A DNA stretch of 64,000 nucleotides from Actinoplanes cyaneus (lineage in GTDB: Bacteria; Actinomycetota; Actinomycetes; Mycobacteriales; Micromonosporaceae), in assembly GCF_016862095.1 (NCBI RefSeq), contig NZ_BOMH01000033.1, positions 62,001-126,000 of the forward strand. The letters are read 5' to 3'. Position numbers and translations under genes: made by a program. Below, in pieces: positions 1 to 7,872 of this stretch (positions are counted from its first letter, which is position 1; each line of letters opens with the position of its first letter). Below the pieces are notes generated by a model. That model searched no databases. It saw nothing but the letters and a program-made list of their open reading frames with translations, and had not been told where the DNA came from.

Positions 1-302
1 TTCACCCCGTTCAGATCCTGCTTCACGTCGTCGAAGAGGCTCTGCAGCGGCTTGCGCAGCGACTGCTCCTCGTCCTCGCTGAGGATGTGCTTACGGATGA
101 ACGCCTTCGGATGCAAATCCTCCAGCTGGATGTCGGTGCCCAGCTCACGGCTCAGGTCAGAGGTCGCGTTCTGCGCCATGGCGCGCAGGCCGCGCACCAT
201 GCGCAGGCCGTCGCCGATGACTTTCGGCAGGCGCTCCCCGAAGATCAGCAACGCGAGCAGCAGCAGCGCGCCGATCTCCCACCAGTTCAGATTCTCGAAC
301 AC
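1..302 (-). CDS. tatB: Sec-independent (Tat) translocase subunit TatB, C-terminus cut by window edge
   Basis: About 100 codons are present, starting with GTG at 302 (VFENLNWWEIG...). The N-terminus has the TatA/B pattern: a short membrane helix (residues 7-20, rich in Leu, with Glu at position 9), a FGERLPKVIGDG hinge, then an amphipathic helix and a charged cytoplasmic tail. TatB binds twin-arginine signal peptides with TatC at the inner face of the membrane. It lies 92 bases downstream of htrA on the same strand, the order known in mycobacteria (Rv1223-Rv1224). The rest of the tail lies outside the window. TatB rather than TatA is favoured by the N-terminal FENLNWWEIG sequence and the htrA linkage. 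Confidence 0.88.
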   Translation of the reverse strand, partial: MFENLNWWEIGALLLLALLIFGERLPKVIGDGLRMVRGLRAMAQNATSDLSRELGTDIQLEDLHPKAFIRKHILSEDEEQSLRKPLQSLFDDVKQDLNGV

Positions 303-394
303 TGACGGCCTCCCAAGCGTCCGGGAGCAAGCGTACGCACGGACGCTCTCCGCGAACACCCCACAGCGCTGTGAGGTGGCCTCTTTTGTGAGTC

Positions 395-1660
395 CTAGTT
401 CGTGTCCGCCGCGAGCGTCACGGAGGCGGACGCGGTCTTGGTGCCGCGCTTGTACTCCACCGCGACGACCGCGCCCGGCGCGTATTTACGGACCAGGGCG
501 ATCAGGTCGGTGCCGTCCTGCAGCGGATGCCCGTCGATCTTGGTGAGCACGTCACCGGCCTTCAGCCCGGCCGCGGCGGCGGGGCCGGCCGGCTCGACCG
601 AGCGCAGCCGGGCGCCGGACGCGCTGCTGCCGCCGGTGGTGACCTCGGCGCCGATCACCGTGCGCCGGGCCTTGCCGGTGTCGATGATGTCCTGCGCGAT
701 GCGCTTGGCCTGGTTGATCGGGATGGCGAAGGCGAGACCGATGTTGCCGGCCTCGGTGTCCGCGCCGCCGACCGAACGGATCACCGAGTTCACCCCGATG
801 ACCTGGCCGGCCGCGTTCACCAGCGGGCCACCGGAGTTGCCCTGGTTGACCGCGGCGTCGGTCTGGATGGCTGCGTAGTACCGCGTGGCGCCGCCGGACT
901 CGCCGGCCTCGATCGTGCGGTCCAGCGCGCTGACGATGCCGGCGGTCACGGTGTTCTCCAGCGCGAGCGGGGAACCGAACGCGAGCACCGGGTCACCGAC
1001 GGCAATCGCGTCGGAATCGCCGAACTCGATCGCGGGCAGATTGGATTTTGCGACTTTGATCACCGCGATGTCCGACTCCTGCGCGCGGCCGACGAGCGTG
1101 GCCGGGGCGGTCGAACCGTCGCTGAACGAGACGCTCATCGTGTCGCCGGCGCCGTCCACCACGTGGTCGTTGGTGATCACGTAACCGTCCGCGGAGACCA
1201 CGAAACCGGAGCCGATCGCGCCCGTCACGTGCACGGTCACGACGCTGGGCTGCACCTTTTGCGTGATCCCGGCGAACGACTCCGGGTCGCGGCTCACGGT
1301 GGCCGGCGTCTGCTGCCCGGCCGCGCCGAGCTGCGTGCCGGGGCCGCCGACATAGCCCCCGCGGACCGCGAAGACGAAGCCGAGCGTCCCGCCGATGCCA
1401 CCCGCCAGAAGGGCGGTGAGCAGGCAGATCAGAAGAACTGGGGTGTACGACCGGCGCGGCGCGTCCGGATCCGGAACGGGATCGAGAACGGGGCCGCCGG
1501 TCGGCGCCGGCGCGGGAAGCACCACCGCGGACGGGGCGTGTGGGTCGCGCCACGGATCGTTGAGCGCATCGGTCCACCAGGGTGACCCGGGCGGCGGCTG
1601 GTGCCCGCCGGGCACAGACGACGCCGTGGGTGGCCGGCGCCAGTTCCCGCCGTCGGTCAC
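395..1660 (-). CDS. htrA: Membrane-anchored HtrA/DegP-type serine protease with PDZ domain
   Basis: 421 residues with a GTG start. Residues 1-70 are a Pro-rich cytoplasmic segment, 72-99 form one membrane helix, and the protease domain follows outside the membrane. The chymotrypsin-fold triad is visible as His166 (ITNDHVV), Asp197 (ESDIAVI) and Ser276 (GNSGGPL). A PDZ domain covers roughly 325-415 (AGLKAGDVLTKIDG). It degrades misfolded envelope proteins. It is followed by tatB. In M. tuberculosis htrA belongs to the sigE-rseA-htrA-tatB locus, but no sigma or anti-sigma gene is present upstream here. Confidence 0.93.
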   Translation of the reverse strand: MTDGGNWRRPPTASSVPGGHQPPPGSPWWTDALNDPWRDPHAPSAVVLPAPAPTGGPVLDPVPDPDAPRRSYTPVLLICLLTALLAGGIGGTLGFVFAVRGGYVGGPGTQLGAAGQQTPATVSRDPESFAGITQKVQPSVVTVHVTGAIGSGFVVSADGYVITNDHVVDGAGDTMSVSFSDGSTAPATLVGRAQESDIAVIKVAKSNLPAIEFGDSDAIAVGDPVLAFGSPLALENTVTAGIVSALDRTIEAGESGGATRYYAAIQTDAAVNQGNSGGPLVNAAGQVIGVNSVIRSVGGADTEAGNIGLAFAIPINQAKRIAQDIIDTGKARRTVIGAEVTTGGSSASGARLRSVEPAGPAAAAGLKAGDVLTKIDGHPLQDGTDLIALVRKYAPGAVVAVEYKRGTKTASASVTLAADTN

Positions 1661-1960
1661 GTCAGGGCCTCCAGTCGTCGTTCGCCCGCCTCGCGCATCC
1701 AGGATGACACGGATTCGGAGTGTCGCGCCGTCCAGCCGAAGCCCTGCCGCGACGAGTGGCCCGTTTATGCATCGACGGCACCGTGCATCACGGGTGATGG
1801 TCGCTCTACTCTCTTATCCGATGTGCGTGGTCGGGTCTGTTTCGCCGGGTGATCCCGCGGGGACGGGTCGGACGCCACGCACGTCGCCCCTCGCGCAGCA
1901 CGGAGGTTCGTCATCATCGGTCCCGCCGCCCGCTCCTTCGGCCAGCAACCGGGCCACTCC
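1661..1960. other. 300-bp divergent intergenic region where sigE-rseA would be expected
   Basis: The gap lies between the divergently transcribed htrA and O-methyltransferase. In mycobacteria sigE and rseA occupy this place. Only short frames are present. One minus-strand frame (1764-1657) ends in a TGA that overlaps the htrA GTG in the GTGA manner typical of coupled genes. It reads TGHSSRQGFGWTARHSES... for 35 codons but is closed upstream by TAA and has no start codon except late ATG and GTG codons. It could be the 3' remnant of an anti-sigma gene or chance. The divergent promoters must also be here, but I see no clear -35/-10 pair. Confidence 0.4.
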
Positions 1961-2572
1961 ATGCCGTTCGCCGAGACGTATGCGGCCGAGGATCCGATCC
2001 TGCAGACGGCCCGCTCCCTCGCCCACGAGCTCGGGCTGCCGTGCGTCTCCCCCGGCGCCGGCTCGGTCCTGCGCCTGCTGGCCGCCGCCGGCAACGCCAA
2101 AGCGGTCGTCGAGATCGGCACCGGCACCGGCGTGAGCGGCATCTGGCTGCTCCGCGGCATGCGCCCGGACGGGGTGCTGACCACCATCGACGTCGAGCAC
2201 GAGCACCAGCGGATCGCCCGGCGGGTGTTCGTCGAGGCCGGCTTCGCGCCGTCGCGCACCCGGATCATCAGCGGCCGCTCGCTGGACGTGCTGCCCCGCC
2301 TCGCCGACGGGGCGTATGACCTGATCTTCGTGGACGCCGACACGACCGAGTTCGCGGCGTGCACCGACGCGGCCCTGCGACTGCTGCGGCCCGGCGGCGT
2401 GCTCATCGTGAACGGGGTCCACGCGAACGGCCGGATCAACGACCCGTCCGCCCGCGACGTGGACACGCTCACCGTGCGCGAGACGGTGAAGGCGATCCGC
2501 GAGTCCGAGGAGTGGATCCCGGCGGTGATCTCGTCCGGCGCTGGGCTGTTGACGGCGGTCAAACGGGGTTGA
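1961..2572 (+). CDS. SAM-dependent O-methyltransferase (class I, Rv1220c-like)
   Basis: 203 residues. The Rossmann motif I is clear (AVVEIGTGTGVSGIWLL, about residues 46-62), followed by an acidic ribose-binding site (TTIDVEHEHQ) and a metal/substrate Asp region (YDLIFVDADTTEF). Length and motifs fit the small caffeoyl-CoA/catechol O-methyltransferase family; the natural substrate is unknown. The reading frame is open back to 1853 with conserved-looking residues (FVIIGPAARSFGQQPGHS) but without ATG, GTG or TTG, so ATG 1961 is used. Translation could begin earlier at an unusual codon. Rv1220c, divergent from sigE in M. tuberculosis, is the positional equivalent. Confidence 0.85.
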   Translation: MPFAETYAAEDPILQTARSLAHELGLPCVSPGAGSVLRLLAAAGNAKAVVEIGTGTGVSGIWLLRGMRPDGVLTTIDVEHEHQRIARRVFVEAGFAPSRTRIISGRSLDVLPRLADGAYDLIFVDADTTEFAACTDAALRLLRPGGVLIVNGVHANGRINDPSARDVDTLTVRETVKAIRESEEWIPAVISSGAGLLTAVKRG

Positions 2573-2629
2573 AGTCGGGCTGTGCCTGATGGCCTCGCTT
2601 CGCTCGGCGGGCACTGCGCCCCTTTGGTG

Positions 2630-4018
2630 CTAGGGCAATGACGACAAGTAGCGGATCAGGAAGCGGGCTCCCCAGCCCGTGGCTCCCTTGGTGAGTTCGG
2701 CGTCGGGGGCCTCGGCCCACGAGGGGGCGGACATGTCCAGGTGGGCCCAGGTGGTGTCGCCGAAGAAGTCGCGCAGGAACAGGGCGGCCATGACCGAACC
2801 GGGGCCCTGCGGGGCGCTGATCCGGTCGGCGATGTCGCTGCGCAGGTACTCGACGTAGTCACCGGGCAGCGGCAGCCGCCACATCCGCTCGCCGGCCGCG
2901 TCACCGGCCGCGGCGAGCGCCGTGGCGAGGTCGTCGTCGGGGCTGTAGAGGGCGGCGGTGCGCTTGCCGAGCGCGACAGCGTTCGCCCCGGTCAGCGTCG
3001 CCAGGTTGAGCACCAGGTCGGGCTGGAGACGCTCGGCCGCGTAGGCGAGCGCGTCGGCCAGCACGATCCGGCCCTCGGCGTCGGAGTTCGTGTTCTCGCT
3101 GGTCGACCCGTCGTAGTGGGTAATCACGTCACCGGGACGGAACGCCGACCCGCTGATCGCGTTCTCGGCGAGCGGGGTGAGCGCGGTGATCCGGACCGGC
3201 AGTCGGAGGTCCGCGGCGGCGAGGGTGGCGGCGATGACGGCGGCCGCCCCGCCCATGTCCTTCTTCATCAGCTTCATGGCGTCGCGCGGCTTGATCGAGA
3301 TGCCGCCCGTGTCGAACGTGATGCCCTTGCCGACCAGCACCACGTGCCGCGGCGACGCCACTCCGGGCGGCGTCCAGGAGAGCTCGACGAAGCGTGGCGG
3401 CGAGACCGAACCGGCGCCGACCGCCCGCAGGCCGCCGAAGCGTTCGAGCTGGTCGCCGGCGAGCACCGTCACGGTCACGCCCGGACGGGTCGCGGCCTCG
3501 GCGACGACCTGGTCCGCGAACCACGCCGGGTTCTTCACCGACGCCGGGGTGTTGGTGAGGTCGCGCGCCAGCCAGGCGGCGGCCGCTGTCGCGTGCGCCC
3601 GGGCGAGGACATCGACGTACCGCGAAGGATCGGCGGTGTTGATCTCCAGAGGCCCGGATCGGCGTGGCTTGGGCGCGTCGCGATAGCGGTAGCCGGCCAG
3701 CCAGAGGCCCTCGGCGAGGCCGCGCACAGCGTCCTCGGAGATCCCCGGGGGGATCACGATCTGGGCGTGCTCGTCGTCCTGCAGGGCCCGGACGATCGCG
3801 GCGCCGGTGGTGCGCCAGGCTGCCTCGTCACCGTCCTCGACGCCGGCCAGGAGCACGCGGCTCGGACGGCGCAGCGGACGTGGCAGGACGACGACCTCGC
3901 CGGGCTTCGCGTCGAGCGCGGCGATCTCCGCCCCGACCTCGCCGGGCAGGGTCCCACCAGCGGGAACGACCCAGGTGTGCGCCTCGTCGAGCGCTTGCGT
4001 CAATCCGATCGAGAACAC
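2630..4018 (-). CDS. pepA: Leucyl aminopeptidase (M17 family)
   Basis: 462 residues. The M17 signatures are present: VGKGITFDTGGISIKP (metal and catalytic Lys/Asp, near residue 230), KKDMGGAA, and the NTNSDAEGRIVLADAL motif (near 310) with the bicarbonate-binding Arg. It removes N-terminal residues from peptides as a two-metal hexamer in the cytosol. The N-terminal 150 residues are the usual variable domain. It converges on the O-methyltransferase gene. A 15-bp hairpin (4049-4084) separates its start from the upstream DUF3117 gene, so it probably has its own promoter. Confidence 0.93.
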   Translation of the reverse strand: MFSIGLTQALDEAHTWVVPAGGTLPGEVGAEIAALDAKPGEVVVLPRPLRRPSRVLLAGVEDGDEAAWRTTGAAIVRALQDDEHAQIVIPPGISEDAVRGLAEGLWLAGYRYRDAPKPRRSGPLEINTADPSRYVDVLARAHATAAAAWLARDLTNTPASVKNPAWFADQVVAEAATRPGVTVTVLAGDQLERFGGLRAVGAGSVSPPRFVELSWTPPGVASPRHVVLVGKGITFDTGGISIKPRDAMKLMKKDMGGAAAVIAATLAAADLRLPVRITALTPLAENAISGSAFRPGDVITHYDGSTSENTNSDAEGRIVLADALAYAAERLQPDLVLNLATLTGANAVALGKRTAALYSPDDDLATALAAAGDAAGERMWRLPLPGDYVEYLRSDIADRISAPQGPGSVMAALFLRDFFGDTTWAHLDMSAPSWAEAPDAELTKGATGWGARFLIRYLSSLP

Positions 4019-4048
4019 GGGAGGATGACCTTTCCGTAAGACGTGGAA

Positions 4049-4084
4049 AGCCCGCCGGTACGGGCGGTACCGTACCGGCGGGCT
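4049..4084 (-). terminator. Strong hairpin terminator after DUF3117 gene
   Basis: Perfect 15-bp inverted repeat: AGCCCGCCGGTACGG at 4049-4063 and its complement at 4070-4084, with a 6-base loop. It begins 11 bases after the stop of the DUF3117 gene and lies before the pepA start. Confidence 0.75.
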
Positions 4085-4095
4085 CGCGTGAAACG

Positions 4096-4263
4096 TCAGC
4101 CGGCGATCGACTTCAACGCGTCACCCAGCGCGCTGGCCTCGTCCGGGGTCATCTCCACGACGAGACGGCCACCACCTTCCAGCGGGACGCGCATGACGAT
4201 GCCACGCCCCTCCTTGGTGACCTCCAGCGGACCATCGCCCGTCCGCGGCTTCATCGCCGCCAT
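4096..4263 (-). CDS. DUF3117 small conserved actinobacterial protein
   Basis: 55 residues beginning MAAMKPRTGDGPLEVTKEGR, with the conserved GRGIVMRVPLEGGGRLVVEM core of DUF3117. The ATG at 4263 is chosen over upstream starts because it matches the family start and is preceded by GGGGAGAC at good spacing. Function is unknown; the protein is small, soluble and near-universal in actinobacteria. The M. tuberculosis relative Rv1211 sits beside tagA (Rv1210), and a tag gene is also close here, so the neighbourhood is ancestral. Confidence 0.9.
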   Translation of the reverse strand: MAAMKPRTGDGPLEVTKEGRGIVMRVPLEGGGRLVVEMTPDEASALGDALKSIAG

Positions 4264-4487
4264 CTTGTCTCCCCTCAGACCTACGTCAGGGTCGGTGGGT
4301 TGCCCCACAGCCACTTGCTCCTGGAATGCCAGCAGCCACGTCACGTGCTCAGCCCCACATGACGCGGTGCTCGTTTCCGACCGGCGGCCGTACAGGCCGT
4401 TTCACGCTTTCACGCGTTGCGGCCCACCGTGCCGATCAAACATTTTCCCTGATGAACACCGGCGAACCCAAACCCAGCCCGGGCGGA

Positions 4488-4526
4488 TGTGACAGCATCT
4501 AGCATAACGTCTTTTGGGCTGTCACA
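4488..4526. promoter_or_regulatory. Inverted repeat at the paaX promoter, candidate operator
   Basis: TGTGACAG (4488-4495) and CTGTCACA (4519-4526) form a perfect 8-bp inverted repeat separated by 23 bases. The spacer contains a possible -10 element (AGCATAACGT). It ends 10 bases before the paaX start codon, a position suited to autoregulation. Repression by PaaX is inference. Confidence 0.5.
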
Positions 4527-4536
4527 ATGTGCGGTC

Positions 4537-5340
4537 ATGCAGGCGCGGTCCGCACTCTTCGACCTGTACGGCGACTACCTGCGTACCAGGGGCTCCCGGG
4601 CACCCGTCGCGGCCCTCGTACGGCTGCTCGCTCCGCTCGACATCGCGGCCCCGGCAGTCCGCACAGCGGTGTCGCGAATGGTGCGACAAGGCTGGCTGCA
4701 TCCGCTGCGCCTGGCCTCCGGAGCGGGCTATCTGCTCACTCCCAAGGCGGCGCGCCGCCTGGACGAGGCCGCCGCGCGGGTGTACCGAACCGGTCGTGGC
4801 GGCTGGGACGGACGGTTCGACCTGATCATGTTGCACCAGCCGCCGCTGGCCCGGCGGGAGGCGGAACGGCTGGCGTTTCTCGGCTACGGCGCGCTCAGCG
4901 ATCAGGTGTGGGTCGCCCCGCGGGCGTCGGACGAGCTGGAGGCGGTGCTGCAGGAGGCCGAGGCGGGGTACGACCGGTTCAGCGCCGCCCACACGGCCGG
5001 CTCGGCGGGAGCGAGCGGCATCGTCGGGCGGGCCTGGGACCTCGGCCGGATCGGGCGGTCGTACCAGGAGTTCGAGGACGAGCTGCGCCCCGTGGTCAAG
5101 GCGGTCACCGCACGCAGCTCGGACGAGGAGGCGTACGCGGCCAGGTTCCGCCTGGTGCACGCGTGGCGCTCGTTCCTCTTCCAGGACCCTCAGCTGCCCG
5201 CGGCCCTGTTGCCGCCAGGCTGGCCGGGGCTGCGCGCGGCGGCCTTCTTCGACAAGCACGCCGCCCGGTTGCGCCCAGCGGCCGATCGCTACGTCGAACG
5301 GTGCCTGCGCAACGGCCGGAATCACGGCGAGCCGGCCTGA
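4537..5340 (+). CDS. paaX: PaaX-family transcriptional repressor
   Basis: 267 residues from ATG 4537 (MQARSALFDLYGDYLRTRG), the usual PaaX start. Earlier in-frame starts would place the operator palindrome inside the gene. A winged HTH occupies residues 1-80 (APAVRTAVSRMVRQGWL is the recognition region), followed by the PaaX central and C-terminal domains (RFDLIMLHQPPLARREAERLAFLGYG). PaaX binds phenylacetyl-CoA and represses phenylacetate catabolism genes. The next gene on the same strand is a PaaG-like crotonase. No other paa gene is in the window, so the target set is unclear. Confidence 0.82.
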   Translation: MQARSALFDLYGDYLRTRGSRAPVAALVRLLAPLDIAAPAVRTAVSRMVRQGWLHPLRLASGAGYLLTPKAARRLDEAAARVYRTGRGGWDGRFDLIMLHQPPLARREAERLAFLGYGALSDQVWVAPRASDELEAVLQEAEAGYDRFSAAHTAGSAGASGIVGRAWDLGRIGRSYQEFEDELRPVVKAVTARSSDEEAYAARFRLVHAWRSFLFQDPQLPAALLPPGWPGLRAAAFFDKHAARLRPAADRYVERCLRNGRNHGEPA

Positions 5341-5422
5341 CCCGCGCTCGCCCACCGCCGGCTGCGATGCCCAGCTGACGCAGGCGAGGGCCGGGCGGGC
5401 GCGGCAACGGTAGATTCGCCCC

Positions 5423-6208
5423 ATGACCGACGTGCTCCTCGTCGACCGCACTGACGCGGTCGTCACACTGACCCTGAACCGGCCCGAGGCGATGAACTCC
5501 TTCACCGTGGACCTGAAGGAGGCCCTCCGGGACACCCTGACCCAGCTGGAGACCGACCGGTCCTGCCGGGCGATCGTGCTGGCCGGCGCCGGGAACGCGT
5601 TCTGCGGCGGGCAGGACCTGCGCGAGCACGCGGCGCTGCTGGAGAAGAGCACCGACCTGGACACCGTCCGGGTGCACTACAACCCGATCGCCCAGCGGCT
5701 GGCCAGCATGCCGAAACCGGTGGTCGCCGCGGTGCGCGGGATGGCGGCCGGCGCGGGCGCCTCGCTGGCGCTGCTCGCCGACTTCCGGATCGGTGGCCCG
5801 AAGACGTCGTTCCTGATGGCGTTCGCGAACGTCGCCCTGGCCGGTGACAGCGGCATCTCCTGGTCGCTGCCGCGGATCGTGGGGCACGCCAGGGCGGTCG
5901 AGCTGCTGCTGCTCGCCGAGCCGGTGAAGGCTCAGAGGGCGTACGAGATCGGCATGCTCTCCCGTCTCGTCGAGGACGACGAGCAGGTGCTGCCGGCCGC
6001 CCAGGAGCTGGCCGCGCGTCTCGCGGCGGGGCCGACGGTGGCCTACGGCGCGATCAAGCGTGAGCTGTCGATCGGGGACGCGGGGACGCTCTCCGACGCG
6101 CTGGCCGCCGAGGCGCAGGCGCAGTCGATCTGCGGCGCGACCGCGGACCACCGGAACGCGGTGGCCGCCTTCGTCAACAAGCAGAAGCCGGTCTACGAGG
6201 GCAGGTGA
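5423..6208 (+). CDS. Enoyl-CoA hydratase/isomerase family protein, PaaG-like
   Basis: 261 residues of crotonase fold. The oxyanion-hole segments are visible (NAFCGGQDLREH and GMAAGAGASLALLADFR). At the position where hydratases carry Glu there is GDSGISWSLPRIVG. A catalytic Asp in a DSG-SW-LP context is typical of PaaG, the isomerase that converts ring-epoxyphenylacetyl-CoA to the oxepin. Hydratase activity is therefore less likely than isomerase activity. It lies 82 bases downstream of paaX on the same strand. The start at 5423 follows a short intergenic region without a strong ribosome-binding site. Confidence 0.8.
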   Translation: MTDVLLVDRTDAVVTLTLNRPEAMNSFTVDLKEALRDTLTQLETDRSCRAIVLAGAGNAFCGGQDLREHAALLEKSTDLDTVRVHYNPIAQRLASMPKPVVAAVRGMAAGAGASLALLADFRIGGPKTSFLMAFANVALAGDSGISWSLPRIVGHARAVELLLLAEPVKAQRAYEIGMLSRLVEDDEQVLPAAQELAARLAAGPTVAYGAIKRELSIGDAGTLSDALAAEAQAQSICGATADHRNAVAAFVNKQKPVYEGR

Positions 6209-6211
6209 CCC

Positions 6212-6727
6212 TCAGTCCGTCTCCTCCTCGTCCTCTTCCTCGGGGTCCTGGTTCGCCTCGGCCCCGAGGACGAAGGCCTGCATGGCCAGCTCGTCGCCGG
6301 ACGGCCAGACGTAGGTGGGCAGTTCCCGCGGGCCCAGCTCGTTCACGTGCGACCAGAACTGCCGGACCGCCTCGGCCGGGTTCACCGCCTCGATCGGCAT
6401 GGCGACGCTGACCAGCCAGTTCCGCTTCGGCAGGGGCCGGCCGAGCCGGTCGGCGTAGCGCCGGAACTCGTCCTCGGTCACCGGGCCACCGGTCAGCCCG
6501 GCGGCCGGGATCGGCTCGTCGAAGGCCCGCCGCAGGTACGCCAGAGCCAGGTAACCACCGGTCTTCTCCACCCGGGCCAGGGCCACCACGTGCTCGTCGG
6601 CGACCAGCAACACCTCGTCACCGGGTGACACGCCGGCCGGGCCGCCCTGCACCACCACGACGTCCTGCTGGAACAACCGTTCCGTCGCCCACTGCTCCGA
6701 CGGGATGACCACTGACCATTGCGCCAT
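6212..6727 (-). CDS. Uncharacterised protein, possible PUA/EVE-like fold, acidic tail
   Basis: 171 residues, unrecognised. The N-terminal half (VVIPSEQWATERLFQQDVVVVQGGPAGVSPGDEVLLVADEHVVALARV) has the beta-rich character of small EVE/PUA-like RNA- or nucleotide-binding domains, but this is resemblance only. The last 15 residues are almost all Glu/Asp. It lies 4 bases after tag and is the last gene of the minus-strand run that starts with the DivIVA-domain gene, so co-transcription with DNA repair gene tag is likely. Confidence 0.7.
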   Translation of the reverse strand: MAQWSVVIPSEQWATERLFQQDVVVVQGGPAGVSPGDEVLLVADEHVVALARVEKTGGYLALAYLRRAFDEPIPAAGLTGGPVTEDEFRRYADRLGRPLPKRNWLVSVAMPIEAVNPAEAVRQFWSHVNELGPRELPTYVWPSGDELAMQAFVLGAEANQDPEEEDEEETD

Positions 6728-6731
6728 GGTC

Positions 6732-7310
6732 CTATCGAATCACGGGAACCCAGCAGCCGAGCAGGTGGTCGTCGACCATGCCGGTGGCCTGCATCAACGC
6801 GTACGCCGTGGTGGGGCCGACGAACTTGAAACCGCGCTTCTTGAGCGTCTTGGCCATCGCCGTGGACTCCGGGGTCACGGCCGGGACGTCCGTCATCCCG
6901 GCGGGCCGCGGCCGCCTGGCCGGCGCGAACGACCACAGCAGCTCGGTGAGCTCGCCGGGGGCCAGCTCGGCGGCGACCCGGGCGTTGTGCATCGCCGCGT
7001 CGACCTTCATCCGGTTCCGCACGATGCCGGCGTCGGCCATCAGCCGGGTCGCGTCGTTCTCGTCGTAGGCCGCGACCTTGGCGATGGAGAAGTCGTCGAA
7101 CGCCGCCCGGAACGCGGGGCGCTTGCGCAGAATGGTGATCCAGGAGAGGCCCGACTGGAAGGCCTCCAGGGTGAGCCGCTCGAACAGCGCGTCGTCACCG
7201 CGGACCGGCTTGCCCCACTCGTCGTCGTGATACGCCGCGTACTCCGGGGAGCTGCCGCCCCAGGAACAGCGGGCCTTGCCGTCGTCGCCGAGCGCCAGAT
7301 CGCCGGTCAC
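6732..7310 (-). CDS. tag: DNA-3-methyladenine glycosylase I
   Basis: 192 residues from GTG 7310, which overlaps the TGA of the SRPBCC gene (GTGA). The family pattern is clear: RCSWGG..PEYAAYHDDEWGKPV at the N-terminus (substrate pocket and zinc-site Cys), LTLEAFQSGLSWITILRKRPAFRAAF in the helix-hairpin-helix region, and GFKFVGPTTAYALMQATGMVDDHL with the C-terminal zinc-ligand region. It excises 3-methyladenine from alkylated DNA. The equivalent tagA (Rv1210) also neighbours a DivIVA-domain gene and DUF3117 in M. tuberculosis. Confidence 0.93.
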   Translation of the reverse strand: MTGDLALGDDGKARCSWGGSSPEYAAYHDDEWGKPVRGDDALFERLTLEAFQSGLSWITILRKRPAFRAAFDDFSIAKVAAYDENDATRLMADAGIVRNRMKVDAAMHNARVAAELAPGELTELLWSFAPARRPRPAGMTDVPAVTPESTAMAKTLKKRGFKFVGPTTAYALMQATGMVDDHLLGCWVPVIR

Positions 7311-7795
7311 GGGAGACGCCCCTGCTCGATCAGCCGGCCGAACTTCTTCAGCGCGCCGGTGAACCCCAGCTTCGAGCCGGGCCACAGCACCGGCCAGGCG
7401 ATCTTGCCGACCGGGCCGGCCGGCAGGTGGAACCACTCGTGCAGGACGACCTGGGTGCGGTCACCGGACATCGCGGTGCAGCGCATCGAGCCGGGCCCGC
7501 GGAGCACCTTGCCGCAGTGCACGACGCGGACCTCGTACGGCGCGTTCACCTTCACCACGCGCAGCTCGTCGCGCAGCACCGCCGGGCCGATCGCGGTGAC
7601 CGCCTCGACCAGGCTGCCCTCGCCGCCGTCGCCCTCGACCACCCGGACCCGGGTGAACGGGATCCACTCGCCCTGCTTCTCCCAGTTCATGAACGCCGCG
7701 AAGACCTTCGGTGCCGGGGCGTTCACGATCACCGTGGCGGTGAACTCGCCGGAGCCGGGACGGGCGGCATCGTCGGCGCCCCCGGCTGGGCTCAT
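7307..7795 (-). CDS. SRPBCC (polyketide cyclase/START-like) family protein
   Basis: 162 residues. FTATVIVNAPAPKVFAAFMNWEKQGEWIPFTRVRVVEG at residues 17-54 is the standard first strand and helix of this ligand-binding fold, and VVLHEWFHLPAG...LGFTGALKKFGRLIE is the closing strand and long helix. Specific ligand unknown. ATG 7795 overlaps the TGA of the preceding 26-residue bridging ORF, and its own stop overlaps the tag start, so the run is translationally coupled. Confidence 0.82.
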   Translation of the reverse strand: MSPAGGADDAARPGSGEFTATVIVNAPAPKVFAAFMNWEKQGEWIPFTRVRVVEGDGGEGSLVEAVTAIGPAVLRDELRVVKVNAPYEVRVVHCGKVLRGPGSMRCTAMSGDRTQVVLHEWFHLPAGPVGKIAWPVLWPGSKLGFTGALKKFGRLIEQGRLP

Positions 7796-7872
7796 CCCGC
7801 CGCCTCCGCTGCGCTCCGGCGTCGCGACGAGATGATCACTGGTCCCATGGATTCGCTCGCAAGCTCGCTCAT
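7792..7872 (-). CDS. 26-residue bridging peptide ORF, copy 1 of a two-copy cassette
   Basis: ATG 7872 overlaps the stop of the DivIVA-domain gene (ATGA), and the TGA at 7794-7792 overlaps the ATG of the SRPBCC gene (ATGA again). The product is MSELASESMGPVIISS then RRRSAAEAAG. A second copy at 26979-27059 has the same length, the same overlaps and nearly identical ends (MSELASES and RRRSAAE), while the middle eight residues differ. The neighbours of the two copies are unrelated. It may be a short translated spacer that keeps ribosomes coupled across a gene junction. Whether the peptide has a function is unknown. Confidence 0.6.
   Translation of the reverse strand: MSELASESMGPVIISSRRRSAAEAAG

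Noticed and set aside
2573..2629. Possible third copy of the bridging cassette (GCCTCGCTTCGCTCGGCGGGCACT)
   Set aside because: Shares only generic CTCGCT-type sequence; no 81-nt frame, no ATGA overlaps, and it lies between convergent genes.
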